Positions 56,506 to 63,986 of a stretch of DNA of 64,000 bases are shown one piece after another. Source of the stretch: Gammaproteobacteria bacterium (GTDB lineage: Bacteria; Pseudomonadota; Gammaproteobacteria; JAABTG01). Location: contig JAXHLS010000002.1 in the NCBI GenBank assembly GCA_034522055.1, positions 2,418,001 to 2,482,000 on the forward strand, given 5' to 3'. Within the stretch, counting starts at the first letter, position 1, and each line of letters starts with the position of its first letter. The notes beneath the pieces were generated by a model. It was given only the letters and a program-made list of their open reading frames with translations, ran no database searches and was not told the DNA's origin. The position numbers were made by a program, and so were the translations under genes.

Positions 56506-58581
56506 TCAGGGGACGGCCGGTGAAGCGGTGTCGGGGATCAGTGCCGTCGCCTTGCCCACGTGGGTGAGGGTCAGGCGGTGCATGGCACGGGTGCAGGCGA
56601 CATAGAGCAGGTTGCGATCCAGGGCGGTGTGGTAGTTCCTGGCGGTCGCCTCGGCGACGATGACCTGGTCGAACTCCAGGCCCTTGGCCATGTGGGCCGT
56701 GCACACCATGATGCCCTGGCTGAAGGTGGTGCTGGAGGCGGAGAGCAGGTGGGGGTCGAGGCCGGCCTCCTCGAGGGCGCCGGCCAGCGCCTCGGCGCGC
56801 GCCTGGGTCTTACAGATGATGCCGAGGGTATGGTGGCCGCAGTCCGCCAGGCCCGCGGCGATGGCGGCGATGTGGGCCGTCTCCTCGGCCTTGTTCCTGC
56901 AGCGGATGACCCGCGGGGGCTCACCGTGGCGCTCGATGGCCACCAGCTCCGGGTCGGGGGAGATGCCCTGGGCGAAACGGGTGATCTCCCAGGTTGAGCG
57001 ATAGCTCTTGTTGAGCTGGACACAGCTGCCCTGCTGGAAGACGTCCCGGATGGTGGTGGCGGTGGACGAGCCGTAGGGGTTCACCGACTGGTTGGCGTCC
57101 CCCAGGATGGTCTTCTTGCAGTTGAAGAGCCTGGCGATGACGGCGTATTGCACCGGCGTGTAGTCCTGCATCTCGTCGATCAGCAGGTGCTTGACCCGCC
57201 GCGGCGAGGTGCTCTTGCCCTCCAGGCGCATCTTGAGATGGATGAGGGGGAACACATCGGCGTATTCGAGCCTGCCGCCCGTCGCCTTGAACAACTCCGG
57301 CCTGCCCATCCAGGTGAAGAGGCCCTTGTAGGTCTCGCGCAGGGTGGAACGGCGGTACATGCCCCTGATGGCCTGCTTGAGTTCGGCGCGCTCGTCCGCC
57401 CTGAGGTCGTAATGGTACTGGATGCCGATCTTCTGCTCGATGGCGGCGGCGGTGCGGTTGACGCGCTCCGTTAGGGCATAACCCCGGTTTTTCTGGAAGG
57501 TCTCCTCCAGCAGCCAGCCCGGCACGAGGCGACGCCCGATCCACAGGTCCCCGGCGATGAAGCTGTTCTTCTCCACATGGGCCGCGTAGGCGTTGATGGT
57601 GGCGAGGAAATCGGCCGACGACTTGACGGCGATGCGTTCCTGCAGGGCCTCGTCCGGTTTTTTCAGCAACTGGGCGGTCTGCTCGAAGAAGGTCTGGAAG
57701 CGATACTCGTGCTCCAGCAGCTCGGCCGCCAGGGTCTCCATCTGGACCTCGCTGACGGTCTCCTCGCCGAGTTCCGGCAGCACGTTGGAGATATAGTCGG
57801 CGAACACGCGGTTCGGCGAGATGATGAGGATGTCCTCGGAACTCAGGGTATCCTTGAAGCGATAGAGCAGGAAGGCGATGCGGTGCAGGGCGATGGAGGT
57901 CTTGCCGGAGCCGGCCACGCCCTGGATGATGAGGACCGATGCGTGCTCGTCGCGAATGATGGCGTTCTGATCCCGCTGGATGGTGGCCACGATGTTCTTC
58001 ATGCCCTCGTCGGAGGTGCGGCTCAGTTCCTCCTGGAGGACGTCGTCCATGATGTTGACGGCGCTGTCAAGCATGAACTCCATCTCGCCGTCGCGGATGC
58101 GGAACTGGCGCTTCATGACCATCTCGCCGTGCACCCGGCCGGCCGGGGCCTCGTACCATGCGGGGCCGGTCTCGTGGTCGTAGAACATGGAGGCGACGGG
58201 GGCGCGCCAGTCATGGACGATGGCCTTGTTGTCGCCGTCGTCGTGGAAGCCGTGGACGCCGATATAGATGGCGTTGGCATGAGCCCCGTCCGCGGGGACG
58301 AAGTCGAAACGGCCGAAATAGGGTGAGCCGGCCAGCTTCAGCAGGCGCTTCCGGGACGCCAGCAGCTGGTCGCCGCTCATGAGGGCCTGCTCGATGGACT
58401 GGCGGCTGGCGATCTTCTCTACGTGGTCCATCTCGGCCCGGCTCTCCCACAGATAGGTCTTCTGGGCCTGGATGTCCTGGCGATATTCCTCCAGCCGGGT
58501 GTCGATGGTCTCGAGGGCGGCGCGCAGCCGCCTCTTGACCTCGGAGAGATGGGCGCGTTCGTGCTGTTCGGCTGCTTTCAT
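56506..58581 (-). CDS. HelD-like superfamily 1 DNA helicase
   Basis: A 691-residue helicase. A charged N-terminal coiled coil (LRAALETIDTRLEEYRQDIQ) precedes Walker A in IQGVAGSGKTSIALHRIAF; LLIDEMQDYTPVQYAVIARL is motif II, DANQSVNPYGSST follows, and KGLEFDQVIVAEA and LLYVACTRAMHRL are motifs V and VI. HelD proteins of this type bind RNA polymerase in Firmicutes and recycle it; the role here is unknown. ATG 58581 removes a long artificial upstream extension. Confidence 0.9.
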   Translation of the reverse strand: MKAAEQHERAHLSEVKRRLRAALETIDTRLEEYRQDIQAQKTYLWESRAEMDHVEKIASRQSIEQALMSGDQLLASRKRLLKLAGSPYFGRFDFVPADGAHANAIYIGVHGFHDDGDNKAIVHDWRAPVASMFYDHETGPAWYEAPAGRVHGEMVMKRQFRIRDGEMEFMLDSAVNIMDDVLQEELSRTSDEGMKNIVATIQRDQNAIIRDEHASVLIIQGVAGSGKTSIALHRIAFLLYRFKDTLSSEDILIISPNRVFADYISNVLPELGEETVSEVQMETLAAELLEHEYRFQTFFEQTAQLLKKPDEALQERIAVKSSADFLATINAYAAHVEKNSFIAGDLWIGRRLVPGWLLEETFQKNRGYALTERVNRTAAAIEQKIGIQYHYDLRADERAELKQAIRGMYRRSTLRETYKGLFTWMGRPELFKATGGRLEYADVFPLIHLKMRLEGKSTSPRRVKHLLIDEMQDYTPVQYAVIARLFNCKKTILGDANQSVNPYGSSTATTIRDVFQQGSCVQLNKSYRSTWEITRFAQGISPDPELVAIERHGEPPRVIRCRNKAEETAHIAAIAAGLADCGHHTLGIICKTQARAEALAGALEEAGLDPHLLSASSTTFSQGIMVCTAHMAKGLEFDQVIVAEATARNYHTALDRNLLYVACTRAMHRLTLTHVGKATALIPDTASPAVP

Positions 58582-58937
58582 GGTTGCGGGGTTTCGTCTT
58601 ACTTGCTGGGTCCGGCCACGGGCGGGACCGTGGCCGGACGAGGATTTGTCGAGGGGGCTCGGGGAGGTGCCGGGTCGCTGGCGCAGCCGGCGTGATAAGC
58701 CCCTCATGACCGGAGGCGTAGTGTAACGGAAATGGCGACCGACCTTGAGGGCCGAGGAGCGCCGGTGTGTGTTTTCATGACGGCAACCAGCGGGAGTGGC
58801 CCCACCCGCCGCCGGTCCGCGGCGTCTCCCGGCGGGGCGGGAGGGGCGGGTTGCTGGTAGCATTGCGAGTCCATTCACGGCAGCAGGACACCCTGCGCCG
58901 CCCCCATGAGCCGATTATTGACTCCCTTGGCAGGCCG
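58582..58937. other. Divergent gap without a supported feature
   Basis: No gene, hairpin or repeat was recognised between the helicase and the Hen1-like gene. Their promoters must lie here. Confidence 0.55.
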
Positions 58938-59571
58938 ATGACTTCCGAACTCCACGAAGAGCGCCTCGATGCCGTGCACCAGGCCGTGCACGCCTGTGGG
59001 GCGCGCAGCGTCCTCGATCTCGGTTGCGGCGATGGCGACCTGCTCGCCCGCCTGGTGGCTGATGGGCGCTTCGAGCGGCTCACGGGGGTCGATTCCTCCC
59101 GGGCGGCCCTGGCACAGCTCCGCGTCCGCCTGGACGGCATGGCGCCCCTTGCCATGGCGCAGCGCGTGGAACTGGTTCACGGCTCCATGACCGAGGCCAC
59201 GGCCGCCCTGTCGGGTTTCGACTGTGCCGTGCTGGTGGAGACCATCGAGCACGTGGATCCCCGGCGCCTGTCGGTGCTCGAGCGCGCGGTATTCGAACAC
59301 ATGCGCCCGGGTGCGGTGGTGATCACCACCCCCAACGCCGACTTCAACCCTTTGCTCGGGCTGCCGCCCGACGGCCTCCGGCACCCCGGCCACCGTTTCG
59401 AGTGGGGCCGCGCGAAGTTCCGCCATTGGTGCCAGGGCGTGGCCCGGCGCAACGGCTACCAGGTAACCTGTTCCGATCTTTTGGGTGGATCCCCTCCACG
59501 GCGGGGCCAGCCAGATGGCAGTGTTCCATCTGGCCGCCGCTGCGGCCCGGCAATCCCCCGCACACCCATGA
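58938..59571 (+). pseudogene. Hen1-like 3'-terminal RNA ribose 2'-O-methyltransferase, frameshifted
   Basis: From ATG 58938 the frame gives a HEN1-type methyltransferase: ARSVLDLGCGDGDLLARLV (AdoMet), VETIEHVDPRRLSVLERAVF (the E-x-x-E-H metal site) and HPGHRFEWGRAKFRHW (third histidine). At TTTT 59479-59482 the reading frame is off: in frame, it continues as GGSPPRRGQPDGSV; one base shorter, it reads DLWVDPLHGGASQMAVFHLA and stops at 59571, the expected end with QMAVF. The break could be a real mutation, a sequencing error or slippage. The uncorrected frame runs on into the next gene, producing a false fusion. HEN1 methylates RNA ends after repair, usually with Pnkp, which is absent here. Confidence 0.75.
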
Positions 59572-60044
59572 GGCATGCCATGACGATCATCTGGAGCCTG
59601 TTGGTCCTGCTGCCGGTGGGGGTGGCGGTGCTGTTCGCCATCCTCGGCGTGGTATCCCGGCAGGGCGAGCCACCGGGTCTGGCCGATGGCCGCCTCGCAC
59701 CGTGCCCCGACCGGCCCAACTGCGTCAGCAGCGAGGGGGCGCCGGACCCCCGGCACCACGTGGAGCCCCTGGTCTTCCGGGAAGGCGCCATGACCGTCCT
59801 CGAGGCGGAGATAAAGGATATGGGAGGGCGCATCCGCGCCCGGGAGGAGGGCTACCTCGCGGCGGAGTTCTCGTCACGGCTGTTCGGTTTCGTGGATGAT
59901 CTGGAGGTCCGTGTCGACGAGCCCCGGGGGGTGATCCACCCGCGCTCGGCCTCCCGGGTGGGCTACGGCGATGGCGGCGTCAACCGCAAGCGCGTGGCTG
60001 CCCTGAGAGCCCGTTATGAAGCGCGGATGGAATCCGGCCCCTAA
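59568..60044 (+). CDS. DUF1499 protein with N-terminal membrane anchor
   Basis: A 158-residue protein. One hydrophobic segment (IIWSLLVLLPVGVAVLFAIL) is followed by the DUF1499 core: PCPDRPNCVSSEGAPDPRHH, FSSRLFGFVDDLEVRVDEP and HPRSASRVGYGDGGVNRKR. The cysteine pair in CPDRPNC is conserved in the family, whose function is unknown. ATG 59568 overlaps the corrected stop of the Hen1-like gene as ATGA; ATG 59580 is an alternative. Confidence 0.85.
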   Translation: MRHAMTIIWSLLVLLPVGVAVLFAILGVVSRQGEPPGLADGRLAPCPDRPNCVSSEGAPDPRHHVEPLVFREGAMTVLEAEIKDMGGRIRAREEGYLAAEFSSRLFGFVDDLEVRVDEPRGVIHPRSASRVGYGDGGVNRKRVAALRARYEARMESGP

Positions 60045-60096
60045 TCTGCAACAGGACGCCTGCCGGTCTCCTGTGGGGTGGGTTGTACGTCGGACT

Positions 60097-60266
60097 GTAG
60101 GTCGGGCTTCAGCCCGACACCGACCGCCGGCGGACCCCAACCCGGCCCGGGTTGCACGGGCCCGGGCCGGATGTCGGGATGAATCCCGACCTACATCCGT
60201 GCCCAGGGAATGGGCAGGGGGCTGTCGTGCGGGTCGGGCTGTAGGTCGGTCGGGCTTCAGCCCGAC
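60097..60266. repeat. Second REP cluster
   Basis: CTTCAG-type REP at 60097-60118, ATTCAT-type REP in inverse orientation at 60173-60194, and a further CTTCAG REP at 60241-60266 that carries an internal GGTC duplication. GCGGGTGGTACCGACCCGGC follows, also found in the 35-kb cluster. These are the same family as the REPIN at 5354. Confidence 0.88.
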
Positions 60267-60303
60267 AGCCTGCGGGTGGTACCGACCCGGCGCGGGGTGT
60301 GCC

Positions 60304-60438
60304 CGCTACCGCGATCTGGTGGCGGCCTGCAACGCCTGCCACGCGGCGACCGAGCACGCCTACATCCGCATCACCGTGCCGGGTGAAGGCGCCGGGCGCT
60401 GGAACCAGACCTTCAAGGCGAGCGTGCTGGATTGGTGA
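60304..60438 (+). pseudogene. C-terminal fragment of a cytochrome c-like protein
   Basis: The frame reads RYRDLVAACNACHAATEHAY, with the heme motif C-N-A-C-H, then IRITVPGEGAGRWNQTFKAS and a stop. The sequence before it is REP DNA, so the start of the gene is gone. The remnant looks like the end of a small periplasmic cytochrome c. Confidence 0.7.
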
Positions 60439-60463
60439 TGGGCGTCTTCAGTGGGTGAATAGG

Positions 60464-60524
60464 CGATCCGGTTGAGCAGGTCCGAGAATTGGCGTGCCGC
60501 TTTGGTGGCGATGATCGTTTCCAT
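60464..60524 (-). pseudogene. Phd/YefM-type antitoxin, N-terminal fragment
   Basis: METIIATKAARQFSDLLNRI is the conserved start of Phd/YefM-type antitoxins. After about 21 codons the similarity stops and the frame runs into the cytochrome fragment on the other strand. No toxin partner follows. Confidence 0.65.
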
Positions 60525-60611
60525 CCCGGATTTGGATTTCGCCGTTGACAATAATGGACGCTATGATGTTTTGACGCCACAATGCCTATCTAATGATATT
60601 TGGAGCATGCC

Positions 60612-60845
60612 ATGAGCGAGACATCAAAGCGTTCCACGATTTATTTTGACCCTCAGTTACACGCCGCGCTGCGGTTGAAGGCCGCGCATACGCACCGTTC
60701 CCTATCAGGTATCGTCAACGATGCTGTTCGTGCGGCATTGGCAGAGGACCAGGAAGATTTGGCGGCGTTCGAGGAACGGGTTTCCGAACCAACAATGAGC
60801 TATGAGGCCTTGCTGGACGATTTGAAGGCCCATGGGAAACTATAA
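60612..60845 (+). CDS. Ribbon-helix-helix antitoxin
   Basis: A 77-residue protein: SKRSTIYFDPQLHAALRLKA is the RHH strand and first helix, RSLSGIVNDAVRAALAED the second. The acidic second half (EEDLAAFEER-type, MSYEALLDDLKAHGKL) would wrap the toxin. TTTGGAGCATGCC provides a binding site before ATG 60612. It overlaps the downstream RelE gene by 14 bases. Autoregulation through the RHH is typical. Confidence 0.85.
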   Translation: MSETSKRSTIYFDPQLHAALRLKAAHTHRSLSGIVNDAVRAALAEDQEDLAAFEERVSEPTMSYEALLDDLKAHGKL

Positions 60846-61095
60846 GATTGTCTTCAAGAAATCTGTCTCCAAGGATCTGCGGCCAATCCCAAACAAAGAT
60901 ATTGCCCGTATCCTTCAGCGCATGAATGAACTGCAGGAGAATCCCCGCCCGGTCGGCAGTGAAAAGCTTTCAGGGAAGGAGCGCTACCGGATTCGACAGG
61001 GTGTGTACCGAATCATATATGAAGTGGCAGATGAGCTTCTTGTCGTAACGGTTGTGAAGGTGGGTCACCGAAAACATGTCTACAAGCGCAGCTAA
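60832..61095 (+). CDS. RelE/ParE-family toxin
   Basis: An 87-residue protein with the RelE fold: YKIVFKKSVSKDLRPIPNKD, LSGKERYRIRQGVYRIIYEV, VVTVVKVGHRKHVYKR. The basic residues and C-terminal H-R-K-x-x-Y-K-R are those of mRNA interferases of this branch; ParE gyrase inhibitors have the same fold, so target is not certain. It is coupled to the RHH antitoxin. Confidence 0.88.
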   Translation: MGNYKIVFKKSVSKDLRPIPNKDIARILQRMNELQENPRPVGSEKLSGKERYRIRQGVYRIIYEVADELLVVTVVKVGHRKHVYKRS

Positions 61096-61163
61096 CCAGG
61101 CCACGCAACTGCGGAAAAAGGGTCAAGTCTTGCAATATATAGTGATGGTGATATTGATGGCAT

Positions 61164-61304
61164 ATGGCACGCCCCCTTCGAATTGAATATCCGGGTGCCT
61201 TCAGGGTAGGCAACACCGATCAGGCCCTGCGCGCCCTGAGCAAATTCTTCCCGGTATCGGTCAATGCCGGCACACGCTACTGGGTGACCGTGGTGGAAAA
61301 GTAA
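61164..61304 (+). pseudogene. Chimeric remnant starting with a RAYT N-terminus
   Basis: The first codons, MARPLRIEYPGAF, are the hallmark beginning of REP-associated tyrosine transposases. The next residues should be a YHVTSRG-type motif but instead the frame reads RVGNTDQALRALSKFFPVSV and NAGTRYWVTVVEK to a stop. The second part is not transposase; its origin is unknown. The transposase catalytic region is absent. Confidence 0.6.
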
Positions 61305-61529
61305 TTACGGCTGCACAGTCAGCAAAGCCGACTAGGATCATCGCGCCCAAGCGCCGACGCCAGGATTGGGCTCGCTCTTATCTGACGGCGGTACTGCCGC
61401 GCGACCTCAAAAACATTGCCGACATTGAGAAATCGACCGAACTGCCGAAATTCGCTCAGAAGGTCTGCGAATTACCCGATCGGCACACTCGTGTAGTGCA
61501 TCATACTATTTCGCACTCGCCCGAAGGGA
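61305..61529. other. Decayed DNA with an open frame lacking a start
   Basis: The + frame from 61304 is open for more than 60 codons (PTRIIAPKRRRQDWARSYLT, then AVLPRDLKNIADIEKSTELP) but has no good start. It may be a piece of a lost gene. No family was recognised. Confidence 0.35.
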
Positions 61530-61534
61530 ACTCC

Positions 61535-61756
61535 GTACAACCACGATCGCCGGGTTGGAGCTTCAGTATCGATATCGGAGAAGGATTCCGCCAAGGGATC
61601 GAGAGTGGTGAGCAGCGCCAGCAGTCTGCCTTTACGGATGGGTCAATGATCAGTCGATCACCCTCCATCTCTTACTCGCGGGGGAATGCGTAGTGCCTGC
61701 TTACGCCCGTTGCGAAAGAGGCGTACGTGGCGTTCAGACGTTGGTATTCCAATTTC
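61535..61756 (-). pseudogene. VapB/AbrB-type antitoxin, broken by deletion and frameshift
   Basis: On the minus strand, PTSERHVRLFRNGRKQALRI matches the start of AbrB-fold VapB antitoxins. A deletion removes the middle, then EGDRLIIDPSVKAD continues in a second frame, and LLALLTTLDPLAESFSDIDT in a third. Together they outline an almost full-length antitoxin that cannot be made. No partner toxin follows on the minus strand; 61757-61958 has nothing I can name. Confidence 0.65.
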
Positions 61757-61958
61757 TTTAGGTTGACTGGGCATATGTCAAAGCATTTGCTGGCAAGTTC
61801 AGTCAGTCGACCGATCCCGGAAACTCCGTTGCTTTTGCTATGGATCGAACGTGATTTTCTCCCTGGTTCACCCGACCTTGCAGCCGCCAGTCACGCGGGC
61901 ATCGGATTTATCTTCCCGTTCCATTTCGGGCTGCATCTGGAAACGCCTCCTCTGCATT

Positions 61959-62240
61959 TCAGGCGAGGGTTACCAGATGCTGCGCGCTGGCGCCCTGAAC
62001 CGCAGCAATGCCGATACGCTGATCGAAGGTGACAAAACGACTCTCATGGCGCACGGCCAGCGCCAGCAGATAGGCATCGGTCACCTGGCGATGCCCCAGG
62101 ATCCGATCCCAGCGCAGCCGGTCGTCGGCCAGGGGGGCGATGTCATCGGGCCAGAAAACGTGGGCCGGCCCGGCCGTGGCCTCGCCGAGGCGCTGGGCCA
62201 CGTCGCGCGTGCGCAGCGCGCCGGGATAGGCCGGCTGTGA
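61959..62240 (-). pseudogene. VapC-type PIN toxin, C-terminal fragment
   Basis: SQPAYPGALRTRDVAQRLGE and VTDAYLLALAVRHESRFVTF with DQRIG are the C-terminal half of a VapC toxin, including the acidic D in TDAYLL and the terminal FDQ. The N-terminal PIN acidic residues are missing, and the frame ends just downstream of mazF. It is most likely inactive. Confidence 0.72.
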
Positions 62241-62251
62241 TACGTCTGGCT

Positions 62252-62629
62252 TCAGGCCAACTGCACGATCTGGTTGAGCAAAGCCAGTACCTCGGCAAAG
62301 CGGGCATCAGTAATGCGTTTCATTGGATGGGGCGCGCCGCCACGCAAGCGCCAGTCGAAGGATTTGGGCTGGTGGCAAAGGACGTAACTGGTTCGCCCGG
62401 CCTTGCGCCTGCCGGCAATGCCGGCGGCTACCGCGAATGGATTGTCGGCGTTGTAGGCGGCTGTGGTCATGGGCAGGCCAATCACCAGGGAAGTGCGCTC
62501 GTTGAACACTTTGGGAGACAGGACGAGAAAGGGATGGACATCGCGCATTTCTCTCCCACGCTGGGGGTTGCAGTCAATCCAGATGATGTACTGGCGATCG
62601 GGTATCCAGCCCTTGGCCGGTTTTACCAC
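62252..62629 (-). CDS. mazF: MazF/PemK-type endoribonuclease toxin
   Basis: A 125-residue protein with the MazF fold: RQYIIWIDCNPQRGREMRDV (first strand and the R-G-x-E-x-x loop), HPFLVLSPKVFNERTSLVIG, LPMTTA and KSFDWRLRGG. Cleaves mRNA at short sequences in the family. The ATG at 62629 overlaps the antitoxin gene by seven bases, so the pair is an operon. Confidence 0.88.
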   Translation of the reverse strand: MVKPAKGWIPDRQYIIWIDCNPQRGREMRDVHPFLVLSPKVFNERTSLVIGLPMTTAAYNADNPFAVAAGIAGRRKAGRTSYVLCHQPKSFDWRLRGGAPHPMKRITDARFAEVLALLNQIVQLA

Positions 62630-62877
62630 CTTTCTGCCCCCAGCCTTTCATCGACGGACATGGCCTCCCCACCGTGGCGCTCGGGATCAAAGCGGGCCAG
62701 GCGCTGTTCCAGGCTCAGGGGTTCGTCATGTAGCGGCGTGATAATGATCCGCTCGCCTTCTACGGTAATGCGCACGCGTTGGTCAGCATGCAGGTGCGCA
62801 GCACGGGCCACGGCCGCAGGCAAACGCACGCCAAGATTGTTGCCCCATTTTTTGATGTCAAGGACGGTCTCGGCCAT
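62623..62877 (-). CDS. mazE: MazE-type AbrB-fold antitoxin
   Basis: An 84-residue protein: VLDIKKWGNNLGVRLPAAVA and RVRITVEGERIIITPLHDEP form the AbrB/MazE DNA-binding swapped hairpin; the C-terminus (LSLEQRLARFDPERHGGEAM) is acidic and should bind MazF. ATG 62877 gives the normal start. AT-rich DNA at 62895-62915 (TTTAAACAAAGTATAAACG) probably holds the autoregulated promoter. Confidence 0.88.
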   Translation of the reverse strand: MAETVLDIKKWGNNLGVRLPAAVARAAHLHADQRVRITVEGERIIITPLHDEPLSLEQRLARFDPERHGGEAMSVDERLGAERW

Positions 62878-62978
62878 GTCAACCTCAAGCTCGACGTTTA
62901 AACAAAGTATAAACGCCGCCCGCCGTGCGGGCAAACGCAGTGAATCAAGGGCATTAGGGCGCGCTCTTCGTTAACTCT

Positions 62979-63030
62979 CATGGCGATACGCGCCGCCCGA
63001 GATGATGAAAGAGGAGCGCGTATCGCCATG
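62979..63030. repeat. Perfect 15-bp inverted repeat
   Basis: CATGGCGATACGCGC at 62979-62993 and its exact complement GCGCGTATCGCCATG at 63016-63030 flank 22 bases. There is no T-run. It may be the end of a lost mobile element or an operator. Confidence 0.75.
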
Positions 63031-63048
63031 TTCGTTCCCTCACCCCAT

Positions 63049-63069
63049 CCCTCTCCCAGAGGGAGAGGG
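63049..63069. repeat. CCCTCTCCC palindrome
   Basis: CCCTCTCCC-AGA-GGGAGAGGG, preceded by CCCTCACCCCAT. Such palindromes are common intergenic repeats in several Gammaproteobacteria and may act as bidirectional transcription terminators. It is the last structure before the FGE-like gene; 63070-63209 has nothing else I can support. Confidence 0.7.
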
Positions 63070-63209
63070 GGAGTTCGTGCTTCGCGACTTTCACGTTAAC
63101 CATACCCTTTGGCTGGTGGCCGGTTTTGCCAGCGGCGGTCCGGGATTTGCCAGTTTAGCCCTGAGCCAGGCGCGTCAGGGGCGAGAGGTTGTCGGGTTCG
63201 GGCCGGCCG

Positions 63210-63986
63210 TCAGGGCCCATGCCGCGGTTCGGCCACCACCCGCAGGCCCAGCACCGTATAGCGGACATGGGGGGCATTGGCTCCCCGGTAGGCGGGGCGG
63301 ATCTGGTGCTCGGGGCAGTGGTAAGAGCCGCCGCGGCGCACCTTCGAGCGGCTCGTAGTCGGGCCCTGGGGGTCGCGGCGGGGCGCCGCGGTATAGGTGT
63401 CCGGGGCATAGTCGTCCGCCACCCATTCCCACACGTTGCCGAGGGTGTCGTAGAGGCCGAAGGCGTTGGGCTCGCGGGTCGCCACGGCATGGGGGTGGTC
63501 GCCGGAGTTGGCGATGTACCAGGCATGGTCGGGCAGGGCCTCCGTGGCCACGGGCCGTAGCCCCGTGGTGCCGGCGCGGGCGGCGTATTCCCATTCGGCC
63601 TCGGTGGGGAGGCGGTAGCGGTGGGCGGGATCCATGCGGTTCAGTTCCTCCACGAAACGGGCCGCCATGTTCCACGACACCGCCGCCACCGGCAGCCGTG
63701 CCCAGTCGTCGCCCTCCCACCACGCGGCGGGACCGGGCTGGTTCTCCATCACCTCGAGCCATACCCCCTGGGTGACTTCGGTCTGCCCCATGTAGAAGGG
63801 GCGGGAGATGGTGACCTCGTGGGCGGGGGTCTCGTCCTCGGCGTAGGCGGGGTCCGGGTCGGCCACCTCGGCGGCGGCCGCCGCCGGATCCGCTGTGCCC
63901 ATGACGAAGCTGCCGGCAGGGATGTGCACGAAGCGCATGCCGAGGACGTTTTCAATGATCTTCCCGGCCAAGATCTCCCGAGCCAT
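63210..63986 (-). CDS. SUMF1/FGE-fold protein, probably not a formylglycine generator
   Basis: A 258-residue protein with the full sulfatase-modifying-factor fold: MRFVHIPAGSFVMGT, YMGQTEVTQGVWLEVM, YRLPTEAEWEYAARAGTT, GLYDTLGNVWEWVADDY and VRRGGSYHCPEH. True FGEs use two cysteines near the C-terminus (RGGS-x-x-C and C-R-x-A); here one remains and the second is replaced in IRPAYRGAN. The activity is thus more like that of non-heme iron or uncharacterised SUMF1 proteins. No sulfatase is adjacent. Confidence 0.85.
   Translation of the reverse strand: MAREILAGKIIENVLGMRFVHIPAGSFVMGTADPAAAAAEVADPDPAYAEDETPAHEVTISRPFYMGQTEVTQGVWLEVMENQPGPAAWWEGDDWARLPVAAVSWNMAARFVEELNRMDPAHRYRLPTEAEWEYAARAGTTGLRPVATEALPDHAWYIANSGDHPHAVATREPNAFGLYDTLGNVWEWVADDYAPDTYTAAPRRDPQGPTTSRSKVRRGGSYHCPEHQIRPAYRGANAPHVRYTVLGLRVVAEPRHGP

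Noticed and set aside
58767-60044. A single 425-codon methyltransferase-DUF1499 fusion
   Set aside because: The fusion depends on one extra T; the corrected frame gives the normal Hen1 ending and a coupled start for DUF1499.
61496-61693. Small plus-strand frame MHHTISHSPEGNSV
   Set aside because: It is the antisense of the decayed VapB gene and has no family match.
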